This document shows positions 27,989-37,208 of a stretch of DNA of 64,000 bases, in pieces (the first letter of the stretch is position 1; each line of letters starts with the position of its first letter). The notes under the pieces are model-generated. The model was not told where the DNA came from and ran no database searches. It was given only the letters and a program-made list of their open reading frames with translations. This DNA comes from Maribacter algarum (ex Zhang et al. 2020). GTDB lineage: Bacteria; Bacteroidota; Bacteroidia; Flavobacteriales; Flavobacteriaceae. The DNA is taken from NCBI RefSeq assembly GCF_005885635.1, contig NZ_VATY01000001.1, forward strand, positions 1,178,001 to 1,242,000, read 5' to 3'. A program made the translations under genes and the position numbers.

Positions 27989-29320
27989 ATGAAATTACAT
28001 ATTTTTATACTCATTGGTTTATTATTCTCCAAAGCCCACTCTCAAAAGGCCTTACAAGAGATTGATGACCCTGTATTTGATTCAGAGTTCGGTTACGCAA
28101 AACCTTCAGAAGTCAAGCTAGATTCTTCTTATATCCATATCAAAGTAGATTCCATTATTAATGATGGAATCGAAAATGAAGCATTTCCAGGAGCTCAAAT
28201 TCTAGTTGCCAAAAACTCAAAAATCATATTTCACAAGGCTTATGGTTTTCATACCTATGATAGTATTCAAAAAGTTGCCTTGGATGATATTTACGATTTG
28301 GCGTCTGTTACGAAAATTACGGGGCCATTACCGGCAATAATGAAATTAGTGGATGAAGGTAAGTTAGATTTAGATAAACCTTTTAGTACGTATTGGAAGC
28401 CTTGGCGGAAAATAAAGGATAAGAAGAACTTGACGTTAAGGGAGATTTTGGCTCATCAGGCAGGATTGACCCCGTACATCGTTTTCCTTAATGAGGTACT
28501 TAAAAGAAACGGAAAGGTAAAAAAGCGGTTTGTTCAAACATCGGCCTCTTCTGGGTTTGAAAACCAGGCCTATGATGGACTCTTCATCAAGAATAATTTC
28601 AAGCGTAAGATGATCCAAATGATAAATAGGTCAAAAGTGTCCGAAGAAAAAAAATACAAGTATTCAGGACTGACTTTTCTGATTTTTCCACAACTCATAG
28701 AACAATTAACAGGCCAATCCTATGAAAACTACCTGGAACAGCACTTTTATAAACCGCTAGGAGCAAGTAATATGGGATTTCGGCCAAAAACCAAAGGATA
28801 TACAAATCGAATAGTTCCCACTGAGCAAGACACTTTGTTCCGTCATACCCTTACGCAGGGATGGGTACACGATGAGAATGCTTCTTTATTAGGGGGAGTT
28901 TCCGGTAATGCAGGTTTGTTTGCAACAGCAACCGACCTAGCCAAACTGATGCAAATGTATATGCAATATGGTTTTTACAATGGCAAAAGATTTGTTTCTG
29001 AGGCTACGATAAAAGAGTTTATAAAAGTGCAGTATCCAGAAAACGAAAATCGACGAGGATTAGGATTTGACAAACCACTACTTGGCAACGATACCTTGGA
29101 TCATAAAGAAGCATATCCTGCTAAGTTGGTTAGCTTAGAAAGCTTTGGTCATTCAGGGTTTACTGGAACTTTCGTCTGGGCCGACCCAAAAAACCAATTG
29201 GTATATATTTTTCTCTCAAACCGTGTAAATCCTACTAGAGCACATCGAAATTTGTATAAACTCAAGATTCGGGAAGCGGTTCAGCAGGTGTTTTATACTG
29301 CCAACGTACCTGCGGATTGA
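27989..29320 (+). CDS. Secreted serine hydrolase, beta-lactamase class C-like
   Basis: A 443-residue protein with a signal peptide (1-~18, ending KAHS). The SxxK nucleophile motif is SVTK in LASVTKITG, near residue 107. The tyrosine motif is YKYSGLTF (YSG rather than YxN). HSGFTGT is the third, KTG-like motif. Such proteins are esterases, D-amino-acid peptidases or penicillin-recognising enzymes; substrate is not deducible. A fragment resembling a dispersed palindrome (TCATTCC-GAAA-GGAAT, 27960-27975) lies in the short gap after hemB. Confidence 0.85.
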   Translation: MKLHIFILIGLLFSKAHSQKALQEIDDPVFDSEFGYAKPSEVKLDSSYIHIKVDSIINDGIENEAFPGAQILVAKNSKIIFHKAYGFHTYDSIQKVALDDIYDLASVTKITGPLPAIMKLVDEGKLDLDKPFSTYWKPWRKIKDKKNLTLREILAHQAGLTPYIVFLNEVLKRNGKVKKRFVQTSASSGFENQAYDGLFIKNNFKRKMIQMINRSKVSEEKKYKYSGLTFLIFPQLIEQLTGQSYENYLEQHFYKPLGASNMGFRPKTKGYTNRIVPTEQDTLFRHTLTQGWVHDENASLLGGVSGNAGLFATATDLAKLMQMYMQYGFYNGKRFVSEATIKEFIKVQYPENENRRGLGFDKPLLGNDTLDHKEAYPAKLVSLESFGHSGFTGTFVWADPKNQLVYIFLSNRVNPTRAHRNLYKLKIREAVQQVFYTANVPAD

Positions 29321-29373
29321 GCATTCTCATGTACTGATAAAATTGGTATCTTCGTAATTCAAAACTACCGTAC

Positions 29374-30492
29374 ATGGGCCTGTTGATTTTTTACGCTGTA
29401 ATTTCCATTTTCTTCTCCTTCCTCTGCTCCATTTTGGAAGCTGTTTTGTTGAGTGTAAATCCGACTTTTATAAATCTCAAAAAGAAAGAGGGTAAGGCCT
29501 ACGCCACTACTCTAGAAGAACTTAAAAAAGATGTGGATAAACCACTTATCGCCATTCTTACTCTAAATACGATAGCACATACGGTGGGTGCAATTCTAGT
29601 CGGTGTTCAAGCCAAAGCGGCTTATGCCGAAATGTATGGAAATACCACGAGGTCTATCTTAGGTGTGGAATTTACCGAGGACTTGATGGTTGGGGTTGTT
29701 TCAACTATTATGACCATATTGATTTTAGTGGCCTCAGAGATTATTCCTAAAACCATCGGAGCGACCTACTGGAAGCAACTTTCCAACTTTAGCGCTAAAA
29801 CTCTACGCATTATGGTTTTGGCATTAAAATATACAGGTTTGCTTTGGGTACTGCAGCTTTTCACAAAGTTGGTAGGCGGTAAAGGTCACCATGGAAGCGC
29901 ACTTAGTAGGGAAGATTTTACAGCGATGGCCGATATTGCACATGAAGATGGAGTTTTTGAAAAGTCTGAATCTACCATTATCAAAAACCTATTACAATTT
30001 GACGAAGTTTTGGTAAAAGATATAATGACCCCAAGGGCGGTGGTTAAAATGACATCTGAAGACCAGACCATTCAAGAATTCTTTACGGAGAATCCTAAAT
30101 TACGCTTTTCAAGGATTCCCGTTTACAGCCAAAAAGAAGATCATATCACCGGTTTTGTGCTTAAAAACAATGTATTAGAGGAAATGGTAAATGGCAATGG
30201 CGAAGTACCTCTCTCGGAGATTCGCAGGGATATCATGATTACAAAACGAAATACGCCTATTCCTGAGTTATTCGAGACCTTGATCCGCAAAAGAGTACAT
30301 ATGGCACTTGTGGTGGATGAATACGGTTCTATAAGTGGTCTAGTCACTATGGAAGATATCATAGAGACCTTGCTAGGTTTGGAAATTATGGATGAAAGTG
30401 ATAGCGTAGCTGATTTACAGGAATTAGCCCGCAAAAATTGGGAGACCAGAGCAAAGAAATCCGGACTAATAGAAGAACGCAAGGAAGAATAA
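29374..30492 (+). CDS. DUF21/CBS-domain protein (CNNM/CorB-like)
   Basis: A 372-residue protein with the DUF21 (CNNM) transmembrane domain in residues 1-~180 (hydrophobic segments near 2-22, 60-80, 105-125, 135-160) and a CBS pair at about 205-335 (VKDIMTPRAVVKMTSEDQ, ALVVDEYGSISGLVTMEDII). Relatives transport Mg2+ or other divalent cations. The CorC/HlyC C-terminal domain seen in longer relatives is absent. It is followed 4 bp later by the repair methyltransferase gene, indicating an operon. Confidence 0.9.
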   Translation: MGLLIFYAVISIFFSFLCSILEAVLLSVNPTFINLKKKEGKAYATTLEELKKDVDKPLIAILTLNTIAHTVGAILVGVQAKAAYAEMYGNTTRSILGVEFTEDLMVGVVSTIMTILILVASEIIPKTIGATYWKQLSNFSAKTLRIMVLALKYTGLLWVLQLFTKLVGGKGHHGSALSREDFTAMADIAHEDGVFEKSESTIIKNLLQFDEVLVKDIMTPRAVVKMTSEDQTIQEFFTENPKLRFSRIPVYSQKEDHITGFVLKNNVLEEMVNGNGEVPLSEIRRDIMITKRNTPIPELFETLIRKRVHMALVVDEYGSISGLVTMEDIIETLLGLEIMDESDSVADLQELARKNWETRAKKSGLIEERKEE

Positions 30493-30496
30493 TCGT

Positions 30497-30970
30497 ATGG
30501 AAACCGCATATATAGCTACGCCTTTGGGAGTTGCAAAATTAGAGGGTACTGCCAATGGATTGTCTGCAATATCGGTTTTAGATACAGAAGAGACTCTTAC
30601 CGATGTGATTCCCGAAGCACTCGAAGATGCCGTTTACCAATTGAGAGAGTATTTCGACGGTCAACGCGAAAATTTCGATCTTCAATTGAATCCACAAGGA
30701 ACGTCCTTTCAACAAGGGGTTTGGGAAGAACTTCTTAATATTCCGTTTGGTAAAACGATGTCGTATTTAGAGCTTTCGAAAAAACTGGGTGATGTGAAGG
30801 CCATAAGGGCTGTTGCTGCGGCAAATGGCAAGAATCCGCTATGGATAATTGTGCCTTGTCATCGGGTAATTGGAAGCGATGGTTCTCTAACCGGATATGC
30901 TGGAGGATTACATCGCAAAAAATGGCTTTTAGCCCATGAAAATCCGGTGAAGCAAGGTTCTTTATTTTGA
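30497..30970 (+). CDS. ogt: Methylated-DNA-protein cysteine methyltransferase
   Basis: Suicide repair protein that takes methyl groups from O6-methylguanine. The active-site motif IVPCHRVIGSDGSLTGYAGG is intact, preceded by FQQGVWEELLNIPFGKTMSY and AVAAANGKNPL. At 157 residues it is the single-domain Ogt/MGMT type without an Ada regulatory domain. It starts 4 bp after the CBS-protein stop. Confidence 0.95.
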   Translation: METAYIATPLGVAKLEGTANGLSAISVLDTEETLTDVIPEALEDAVYQLREYFDGQRENFDLQLNPQGTSFQQGVWEELLNIPFGKTMSYLELSKKLGDVKAIRAVAAANGKNPLWIIVPCHRVIGSDGSLTGYAGGLHRKKWLLAHENPVKQGSLF

Positions 30971-31173
30971 TGATTACCAACAATTGGGTCTTTTTTCAAA
31001 TTGTAAATGATTCCGATTCTCGTAGTTATCTAGCTTCATCAAAAAGGAATATCCCAACTATTGTATATAAACAAACTTGTAGGTCGGTTCTTATTATTTG
31101 AGTAAGAAAATACATAATATTTAGTTTATCTCTTTTTACTTTGTATATTTAGGGGTCAAACCATCGCCAAAAG

Positions 31174-31887
31174 ATGCTTTCCAGAATTAATTTAGAGCAT
31201 ATTCTTTTTCTCGATATCGAAACGGTTCCAGAAACGCAATCTTTCGATGAACTTGATGACGAAAAAAAAGCGCTTTGGGATCAAAAATCAAAATACCAAC
31301 GCAAGGATGATTTTACTCCTGAGGAATTTTACGAGCGCGCAGGTATTTGGGCGGAATTTGGTAAAATTATCTGTATTTCAGTAGGGTATTTCAATTTTAA
31401 AGGAGACATACGAACTTTCAGAACCACGACTTTCCACGGCGGGGAAGTAAAACTCCTAAAAGAGTTCAAGAACTTACTGATTACCCATTTCAGTAGCGCA
31501 AAACATCTATTATGTGGTCATAACGCCAAGGAATTCGATTTCCCTTATATCGCAAGACGGATGATTATCCACAATATAGAACTTCCCTATAAACTGAACC
31601 TTTTTGGTAAAAAACCATGGGAAATTCCACACCTAGATACCATGGAACTCTGGAAATTTGGTGATTACAAGCATTTTACTTCCCTCAAATTACTGGCGAA
31701 TATTTTAGGCATACCTTCTCCTAAAGAAGATATCGATGGCAGTATGGTAAGGGAGGTGTATTATGAAGAAAAGAATCTCGATAGGATTATTACCTACTGT
31801 GAACTAGACGTGGTAACCACCGCGCAGGTCTTTCTAAGACTCCGAGGAGAAGAATTGCTAGCGGAAAATGAAATCAAAAATATCTGA
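31174..31887 (+). CDS. PolB-like 3'-5' exonuclease
   Basis: A 237-residue RNase H-fold protein. The DEDD metal motifs are visible: FLDIETVPE near 11-19, LLCGHNAKEFDFPYIARRM near 112, and ITYCELDVVTTAQVF near 212. It matches the stand-alone family related to the DNA polymerase B proofreading domain. Natural substrate unknown. Its stop is 2 bp from the convergent EEP-protein stop. Confidence 0.88.
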   Translation: MLSRINLEHILFLDIETVPETQSFDELDDEKKALWDQKSKYQRKDDFTPEEFYERAGIWAEFGKIICISVGYFNFKGDIRTFRTTTFHGGEVKLLKEFKNLLITHFSSAKHLLCGHNAKEFDFPYIARRMIIHNIELPYKLNLFGKKPWEIPHLDTMELWKFGDYKHFTSLKLLANILGIPSPKEDIDGSMVREVYYEEKNLDRIITYCELDVVTTAQVFLRLRGEELLAENEIKNI

Positions 31888-31889
31888 TA

Positions 31890-32864
31890 CTACCCGTTAT
31901 ATTTTAGTTGAATATACACGGGGAAGTGATCACTATAGCCCCCAATATATTTTCTGCCAGCGTAAGTTCTATAGGGTGTTCCTTTAAACTTCCCTTTAAA
32001 CTCAGTTAAAAAGGCTTCATCAAAAATATTGGCATGGGCAAAACTATGGGTACCTTTTTCGTAATTCAATAAATTATGCGATACCATAATTTGGTCAAAG
32101 AGCATCCAAGTCTGTTTGTAATTCGCACTACCCCGTTCAGGGCTAAGCAGCTTTTCCATAGGGTTGTATAAATGGTCACACTCCATGAGCGATTTTATGC
32201 TTTCTGAATCAGGGCCATCATTAAAATCTCCCATTACTATGTAATTGGGGCTTTCAACCGTAGCATCTATCTTGGCCATATACTCCTTTATAGTTTCAGC
32301 CGCCTTAACCCTTTTGGAACTGGTTTCGTCCTGACCATCTCTGCGAGAGGGCCAATGATTAACGAACACATGAACTTCCTCGTTATTCAATTTCCCTTTT
32401 ACATATAAAATGTCTCGCGTGGTATCTCTTCTGCCATCCTTTTCGAAAATCATTAATGTGATAGGCTCTGAATACAGTACTTCAAAATTTGATTTTTGAT
32501 AAATAAGAGCAGTATCGATTCCTCTTTCATCCGGAGAATCGTAATGAACATAACCATAATCAATATCACGAAGGGGTTCTGCACTGATTAAATCCTCGAT
32601 TACCTTCTCATTTTCCACCTCTGCAATTCCGAGTATAACAGGTGGGTTTTTAGTGGACTCGTCTCCAATTTCAGAAATAGTCTTCGCCAATTTATACAGC
32701 TTGCGCTTATACCGTTTCATTGACCATTTTTTGAAACCTGTAGGTGTGAAGTCATCATCCAAAGTATTTGGATCATCATTGGTGTCGAACAGATTTTCTA
32801 GGTTATAGAAACCTACGGTAAAAATGTTCTTTCCCTTTTTCTTTTTAAAAAATGAGAAAATCAT
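31890..32864 (-). CDS. Endonuclease/exonuclease/phosphatase-family protein
   Basis: A 324-residue EEP-fold protein: VGFYNLENLFDTNDDP (metal-binding Asn and Glu), ILGIAEVEN, HVFVNHWPSRR, YIVMGDFNDGPDS and GGYSDHFPVYIQL. All core catalytic motifs (N, E, H, D-x-N, D-H) are present, so it should be active. No clear signal peptide; the basic KKKKGK start suggests a cytoplasmic form. Substrate (DNA, RNA or phosphoester) is not deducible. Divergent from hflX. Confidence 0.88.
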   Translation of the reverse strand: MIFSFFKKKKGKNIFTVGFYNLENLFDTNDDPNTLDDDFTPTGFKKWSMKRYKRKLYKLAKTISEIGDESTKNPPVILGIAEVENEKVIEDLISAEPLRDIDYGYVHYDSPDERGIDTALIYQKSNFEVLYSEPITLMIFEKDGRRDTTRDILYVKGKLNNEEVHVFVNHWPSRRDGQDETSSKRVKAAETIKEYMAKIDATVESPNYIVMGDFNDGPDSESIKSLMECDHLYNPMEKLLSPERGSANYKQTWMLFDQIMVSHNLLNYEKGTHSFAHANIFDEAFLTEFKGKFKGTPYRTYAGRKYIGGYSDHFPVYIQLKYNG

Positions 32865-32931
32865 GGTTTTTATTGTTGGGGATTCAAATTTACAAAAATC
32901 GTTACCTAGATTTGCACTTTAAAATGGGTTT

Positions 32932-34146
32932 ATGCTTGAAAAGAAGTCGATAGATTATGAAAGGGCGGTACTTATTGGTATAATGAACCGCGAACAAAAT
33001 GAAGAAAAGGTTACTGAATATCTCGATGAGCTTGAGTTCTTGACCTATACTGCAGGAGGCGAAGTATACAAACGTTTTGTACAACGTATGGATGTACCCA
33101 ACCCGAAAACCTTAATCGGGAGCGGTAAAATGTTAGAAGTAGAAGCCTATGTTGAAGAACATGAAATTGGTTCTGTAATCTTCGATGATGAGCTTACACC
33201 CGCACAACAACGTAATATTGAAAAACAATTACGCTGCAAGATTATAGATCGCACGAGTCTTATTCTGGATATTTTCGCGCAAAGGGCACAAACAAGTTAT
33301 GCTCGTACACAGGTGGAATTGGCACAATATGAATATCTACTTCCAAGATTAACCGGACTATGGACACACCTTGAACGACAAAAAGGGGGTATTGGAATGC
33401 GTGGTCCTGGTGAAACGGAAATTGAAACGGATAGGCGTATCGTTCGTGATCGCATTTCATTATTGAAAAAGAAACTGACCAAAATCGATCGCCAAATGGA
33501 GACCCAACGTGGTAATCGCGGAGCTTTGGTTCGCGTTGCTTTGGTGGGATATACTAATGTTGGAAAATCCACATTAATGAATGTCGTCAGTAAAAGCAAG
33601 GTATTTGCTGAGAATAAACTTTTTGCAACCTTAGATACTACGGTTCGCAAAGTTGTGCTAGGAAATCTTCCCTTTCTATTGAGTGATACGGTTGGGTTTA
33701 TTCGTAAACTTCCCACACAACTTGTTGAGAGCTTCAAGAGCACCTTAGATGAAGTTCGTGAAGCTGACTTATTATTACATGTCGTAGATATATCGCATCC
33801 GCAATTTGAGGAACACATAGAATCGGTCAATAAGATTCTGGCCGAGATTAAAAGTTCGGATAAGAAAAGTATCATGGTCTTTAATAAGATTGATCAATAC
33901 AAACACGAGACTATAGATGCAGACGATTTAATTACGGAAAAAACAGCCAAACACTTTACCATTGAAGAATGGAAAAAAACCTGGATGCAAAAGGTTGGTG
34001 ACCGAGCCCTCTTTATTTCAGCTTTGAACAAACAGAACTTAGACGAGTTTCGAAAAAGAGTTTATAATGAAGTGCGGGATATACATGTAACTCGTTTTCC
34101 GTATAACAACTTTCTATATCCAGAACATTTAGACGAATATCAATAG
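32932..34146 (+). CDS. hflX: Ribosome-associated GTPase HflX
   Basis: A 404-residue HflX. The N-terminal domain has PNPKTLIGSGKMLEVEAYV and VIFDDELTPAQQRNIEKQL; the linker has QLAQYEYLLPRLTG-like sequence and RGPGETEIETDRR; the G domain has G1 GYTNVGKST, G3 LSDTVGFIRKLP and G4 FNKIDQ. HflX splits stalled or idle ribosomes. A TAGATTTG -7 box is at 32907-32914, 17 bp before the ATG. Confidence 0.96.
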   Translation: MLEKKSIDYERAVLIGIMNREQNEEKVTEYLDELEFLTYTAGGEVYKRFVQRMDVPNPKTLIGSGKMLEVEAYVEEHEIGSVIFDDELTPAQQRNIEKQLRCKIIDRTSLILDIFAQRAQTSYARTQVELAQYEYLLPRLTGLWTHLERQKGGIGMRGPGETEIETDRRIVRDRISLLKKKLTKIDRQMETQRGNRGALVRVALVGYTNVGKSTLMNVVSKSKVFAENKLFATLDTTVRKVVLGNLPFLLSDTVGFIRKLPTQLVESFKSTLDEVREADLLLHVVDISHPQFEEHIESVNKILAEIKSSDKKSIMVFNKIDQYKHETIDADDLITEKTAKHFTIEEWKKTWMQKVGDRALFISALNKQNLDEFRKRVYNEVRDIHVTRFPYNNFLYPEHLDEYQ

Positions 34147-34275
34147 GGCAAACCCTCTCTTAGAGTGAGGTCGAGCTTTTCGCTATATTTTTTTAGGGAA
34201 TAAAAGCCTAAAAAAGATGCCGCTGCAATCCCTTTTGCAAAAAAACCCACTTTCTTTTCCTACATAAAAGTGCAG

Positions 34276-34371
34276 TTCGTCGAAGAAATAAAACTGTTCA
34301 TATTTTTCACAACATCGTAGCTTCACTTCACAACAATAATTTAGATTGGTCAAGAATCATCTATATCTTTA
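34276..34371 (+). promoter_or_regulatory. Activator sites and -7 box of small RNA unit A
   Basis: TTC-containing repeats start at 34276 (in TGCAGTTCGTCGA), 34297 (GTTCAT), 34306 (TTCACAACA) and 34327 (TTCACAACAATAATTTAG). Spacings are 21, 9 and 21 bp. TATCTTTA follows at 34364-34371, exactly 37 bp after the last repeat. Units B and C share this layout. Two helical turns between direct repeats fits LytTR-type regulators (inference). Confidence 0.7.
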
Positions 34372-34377
34372 CCATGT

Positions 34378-34497
34378 TATTAAGTGATAGTTTGACCCAA
34401 TATCAATACTTAAAACCTACAAGCTTACGGAATACCAAACCAAATTAACCCAAACCTACTTTTTACAAAAGCCCTCCAGATTGGAGGGCTTTTTTTA
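34378..34497 (+). ncRNA. Candidate small RNA A
   Basis: About 120 nt between a predicted start just after the -7 box and an intrinsic terminator. The 5' part shares ATTAAGTGATAG and TTGACCC with unit B. CCTACTT is at 34455-34461, just before the terminator, as in B and C. A 24-codon frame (ATG at about 34374) is not conserved in the other units. It lies in the 648-bp gap between hflX and the secreted protease; I see nothing definite in 34147-34270, and only a possible protease promoter in 34498-34794. Confidence 0.6.
34471..34497 (+). terminator. Intrinsic terminator of RNA A
   Basis: Stem GCCCTCCA (34471-34478) with TGGAGGGC (34482-34489), a 3-nt loop and an eight-base T-run (34490-34496 region). 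Confidence 0.9.
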
Positions 34498-34794
34498 TTC
34501 TAGCTTATGGAATGGACTAGCTCATTGGTTGTTCTCTCCAAAATGATACTTCGGACTGCTCTCTGATACTCCTAATCAATCTTCCATTTCGAAAAAATAT
34601 CATCTAATTAAGAAACTTTTTTGTTAAAAAACATAGGTTTTTTATTATTATATTGTAGTCGCCTATTTAGTTGACCCCATACTAAAATTCCCCTCATCAA
34701 TAAGTAGCCTTAATTCATCTATGCATTTTCTCAAATCATAGTTTAAACCGAGTACACAAACTATTTAATATTAACCCCTTAAAACCCCATTATT

Positions 34795-37155
34795 ATGAGA
34801 AAAAATTACTCAAAATTACTCTCTTTAATTTTATTTTTTGCCCTAATTAGTTCTAGTGTTCAAGCCCAACAAGCTGATTTAGAAAAACGGCTTGAAATAA
34901 TTAAACAGTCTCAAGAAAATTTAAAAACTGGGCAATTGATGAGCCCCGATCTAGCTGAAATTGCAGAAGGCAAGCTCTCTATCTTTAACCAAAATAAGTA
35001 TATAATTCGAAATGGAGAAGTATTCCTGATAGCAAGATGTAAATCAAATGTAAACGCATTGGCCGATGAACTTAGAACTCTCGGAGCCAAAAAAATAAAA
35101 AAGTACAACCGAACGGTAACTTTCCGCTTAGCTGTAGATAAAGTTATGCAGTTAAATAATTGTACTGAACTCAGTTATGCCAGACCTGAAATAAAACCGC
35201 ATGCCCAGGTAGGTTCTGTTGAGAACGAAGCGTTCGAATCATTAAAAGTAAATCTGGTATCGAAACGTTTTGGACTTACAGGAAAGGGCATCAGAATTGG
35301 TGTTTTATCCGATAGTTATAATACTTTAGGCGGAGAGGCTGCTGGTATTGCAAGCGGTGATCTTCCCGGACCGGGTAATCCTAATGGTTATGAAACACCA
35401 GTAACGGTGTTGTCAGAACTAGAAGGAGGCACAGGTATTGACGAAGGTAGAGGGATGATCGAGTTAATCCATGATTTAGCTCCAGAAGCCGAAATATTCT
35501 TTTACTCAGCATTCAACGGTTATTTTGATTTTGCCGATGGCATAAGAGCTCTAGCTGATGCCGGATGTGATATCATCGTTGATGATATTATTTATTTTGC
35601 AGAACCTTACTTTCAAAATGGTGCAATTGCCCAAGCGGTCAATGAGGTTAGCAAAGGTGGTGCAGCTTATTTCAGTTCTGCAGGAAACTCCGGAGAACAG
35701 TCTTATGAAAGTGATTTCAGAGCGGTCAATCCTTTAAATGTCCACGATTTCGATGACGGAGAAGGTGTCAATTTTTTCCAAAGAGTTGAGGTGGCCTCAG
35801 GACAACAACTTAATTTATTTCTACAATGGGATCAACCGAGTCCATTTTTCACTGATGGTCCCGGCGCAACAGACGATAGACTAGAGACGAATCTAGATAT
35901 TTTCGTTTTTGACCCAGATAGCGGGGCACTTATCTTTCAGACTACTAGTTTAAATACCGACGATAATATTGAAGGTATTGGTTTTACCAACAATGGTCCT
36001 GATAGTTTCATTTTCGATATGGCCGTAGTAAAACAATCAGGCCCTGATCCTCAAAGGATAAAGTGGGTAAACTTTGGAAGTGACTTAAATGTTACGTTTG
36101 ACACCAACAGTTCAACGGTTGTAGGGCATGCCAATGCCCAGAGAGCTATAGCAGTTGGAGCGGTTGCATTCTTTAGGGTAGAAGGTTTTCAAGATCGCCC
36201 TTCTACGGATATCAACGGATTTTCTTCACTCGGTGGTACGTTCTTAAGACTTAACGACAACGGATCACGTAAGCGTCAGCCTTTAGACACTAAAAAACCA
36301 AACATATCTGCCACTGATGGGACAAATACTACCTTCTTCGGAAATGATATTCCTGATATTATTGGTGGCGTGCCGGTAGAAGAAGATACGAATCCTAATT
36401 TCTTCGGAACCTCAGCCGCTGCACCACATGCCGCTGCTGTAGCTGCTTTAATGCTACAGGCCAACCCTGATTTGGCACCTAATAAAATTAGAAATATTTT
36501 GCAGAATACAGCAAGTGATATGGACGACCCTTTAACCGAAGGATTTGATAGTGGATATGATAGAAAAACAGGCCATGGGTATGTTAATGCAGTGAAAGCG
36601 GTTAGGCGGGTTATCGCACAAGTTGGTACAGAAGACCTTGAGCTTTCCCCTGTTTGTACCGATGATAATGATACGGAACTCAGATGGCAGGTTGACAACC
36701 CCAATCCGTTTAATGTTAAGTACGACTTCAGAATTTTGGGCACGGGTCAGAAGGGTGAATTAGTTGCCCTACCAGGAGAAAATTTCTTTCTTAGTCAAAC
36801 CGTTCGCGGACAAAATAAGGCAAGAATCAAATGGGATATAAAAGGTGAAAGTAAGCCAGGTCGTGCTACCGCAACTTTCGACTTCGACGATTGTGATGAT
36901 TCAGATACTGGAAAAGGTCTTGTTGTTCATCCGAACCCGATTCGTAATTATGCGACTGTTTCATTTAATTCGAATGAAAATAAACATAGTTATGTAAATG
37001 TTCGGAAGCTCAATCCGACGGCCCCTATCGTGCTTAGTGTTCCTGTAACACTTTGTGAGGGGGAGAATAATTTTCACATTGATTTTTCTTCTTTGAAGAA
37101 AGGACTTTATATTCTGGAACTTGAAGGAGTAACCAAGAAAATCATTAAGAAATAA
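34795..37155 (+). CDS. Secreted S8 (subtilisin-like) serine peptidase with C-terminal sorting domain
   Basis: A 786-residue protein with a signal peptide (1-~25, ending VQAQ). Catalytic Asp is in IGVLSDSYNT near residue 180, His in GMIELIHDLAPEAE near 228, and Ser in FFGTSAAAPHAAAVAALML near 543; the oxyanion Asn is in SSAGNSGEQ. This spacing, with Asp and His motifs close together, fits the S8 subgroup common in environmental bacteria. The last ~85 residues (LVVHPNPIRNYATVSF ... GLYILELEGVTKKIIKK) resemble a type IX secretion type-A sorting domain, so it is probably exported across the outer membrane. A terminator follows at 37180. Confidence 0.9.
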   Translation: MRKNYSKLLSLILFFALISSSVQAQQADLEKRLEIIKQSQENLKTGQLMSPDLAEIAEGKLSIFNQNKYIIRNGEVFLIARCKSNVNALADELRTLGAKKIKKYNRTVTFRLAVDKVMQLNNCTELSYARPEIKPHAQVGSVENEAFESLKVNLVSKRFGLTGKGIRIGVLSDSYNTLGGEAAGIASGDLPGPGNPNGYETPVTVLSELEGGTGIDEGRGMIELIHDLAPEAEIFFYSAFNGYFDFADGIRALADAGCDIIVDDIIYFAEPYFQNGAIAQAVNEVSKGGAAYFSSAGNSGEQSYESDFRAVNPLNVHDFDDGEGVNFFQRVEVASGQQLNLFLQWDQPSPFFTDGPGATDDRLETNLDIFVFDPDSGALIFQTTSLNTDDNIEGIGFTNNGPDSFIFDMAVVKQSGPDPQRIKWVNFGSDLNVTFDTNSSTVVGHANAQRAIAVGAVAFFRVEGFQDRPSTDINGFSSLGGTFLRLNDNGSRKRQPLDTKKPNISATDGTNTTFFGNDIPDIIGGVPVEEDTNPNFFGTSAAAPHAAAVAALMLQANPDLAPNKIRNILQNTASDMDDPLTEGFDSGYDRKTGHGYVNAVKAVRRVIAQVGTEDLELSPVCTDDNDTELRWQVDNPNPFNVKYDFRILGTGQKGELVALPGENFFLSQTVRGQNKARIKWDIKGESKPGRATATFDFDDCDDSDTGKGLVVHPNPIRNYATVSFNSNENKHSYVNVRKLNPTAPIVLSVPVTLCEGENNFHIDFSSLKKGLYILELEGVTKKIIKK

Positions 37156-37179
37156 AAATTACTCATTGAAGTTATAAAA

Positions 37180-37207
37180 GGGACTGTTAAAAGCAGTCCC
37201 TTTTTTT
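37180..37207. terminator. Terminator after the S8 peptidase
   Basis: Stem GGGACTG (37180-37186) with CAGTCCC (37194-37200), followed by seven T residues (37201-37207). The upstream A-rich flank means it can also serve the convergent minus-strand operon ending at 37209. Confidence 0.88.
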
Positions 37208-37208
37208 A

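Noticed and set aside
34150-34225. Inverted stretches after hflX (CCTC ... GAGG and TTTTTTAGG ... CCTAAAAAA) as a terminator
   Set aside because: The first stem is short and lacks a T-run; in the second the T-run precedes the stem. Neither fits an intrinsic terminator for hflX.
34660-34700. A fourth, partial copy of the small-RNA start region before the protease (TTAGTTGACCCC)
   Set aside because: Only a short TTGACCC-like match; no repeats, -7 box at the right distance or terminator accompany it.
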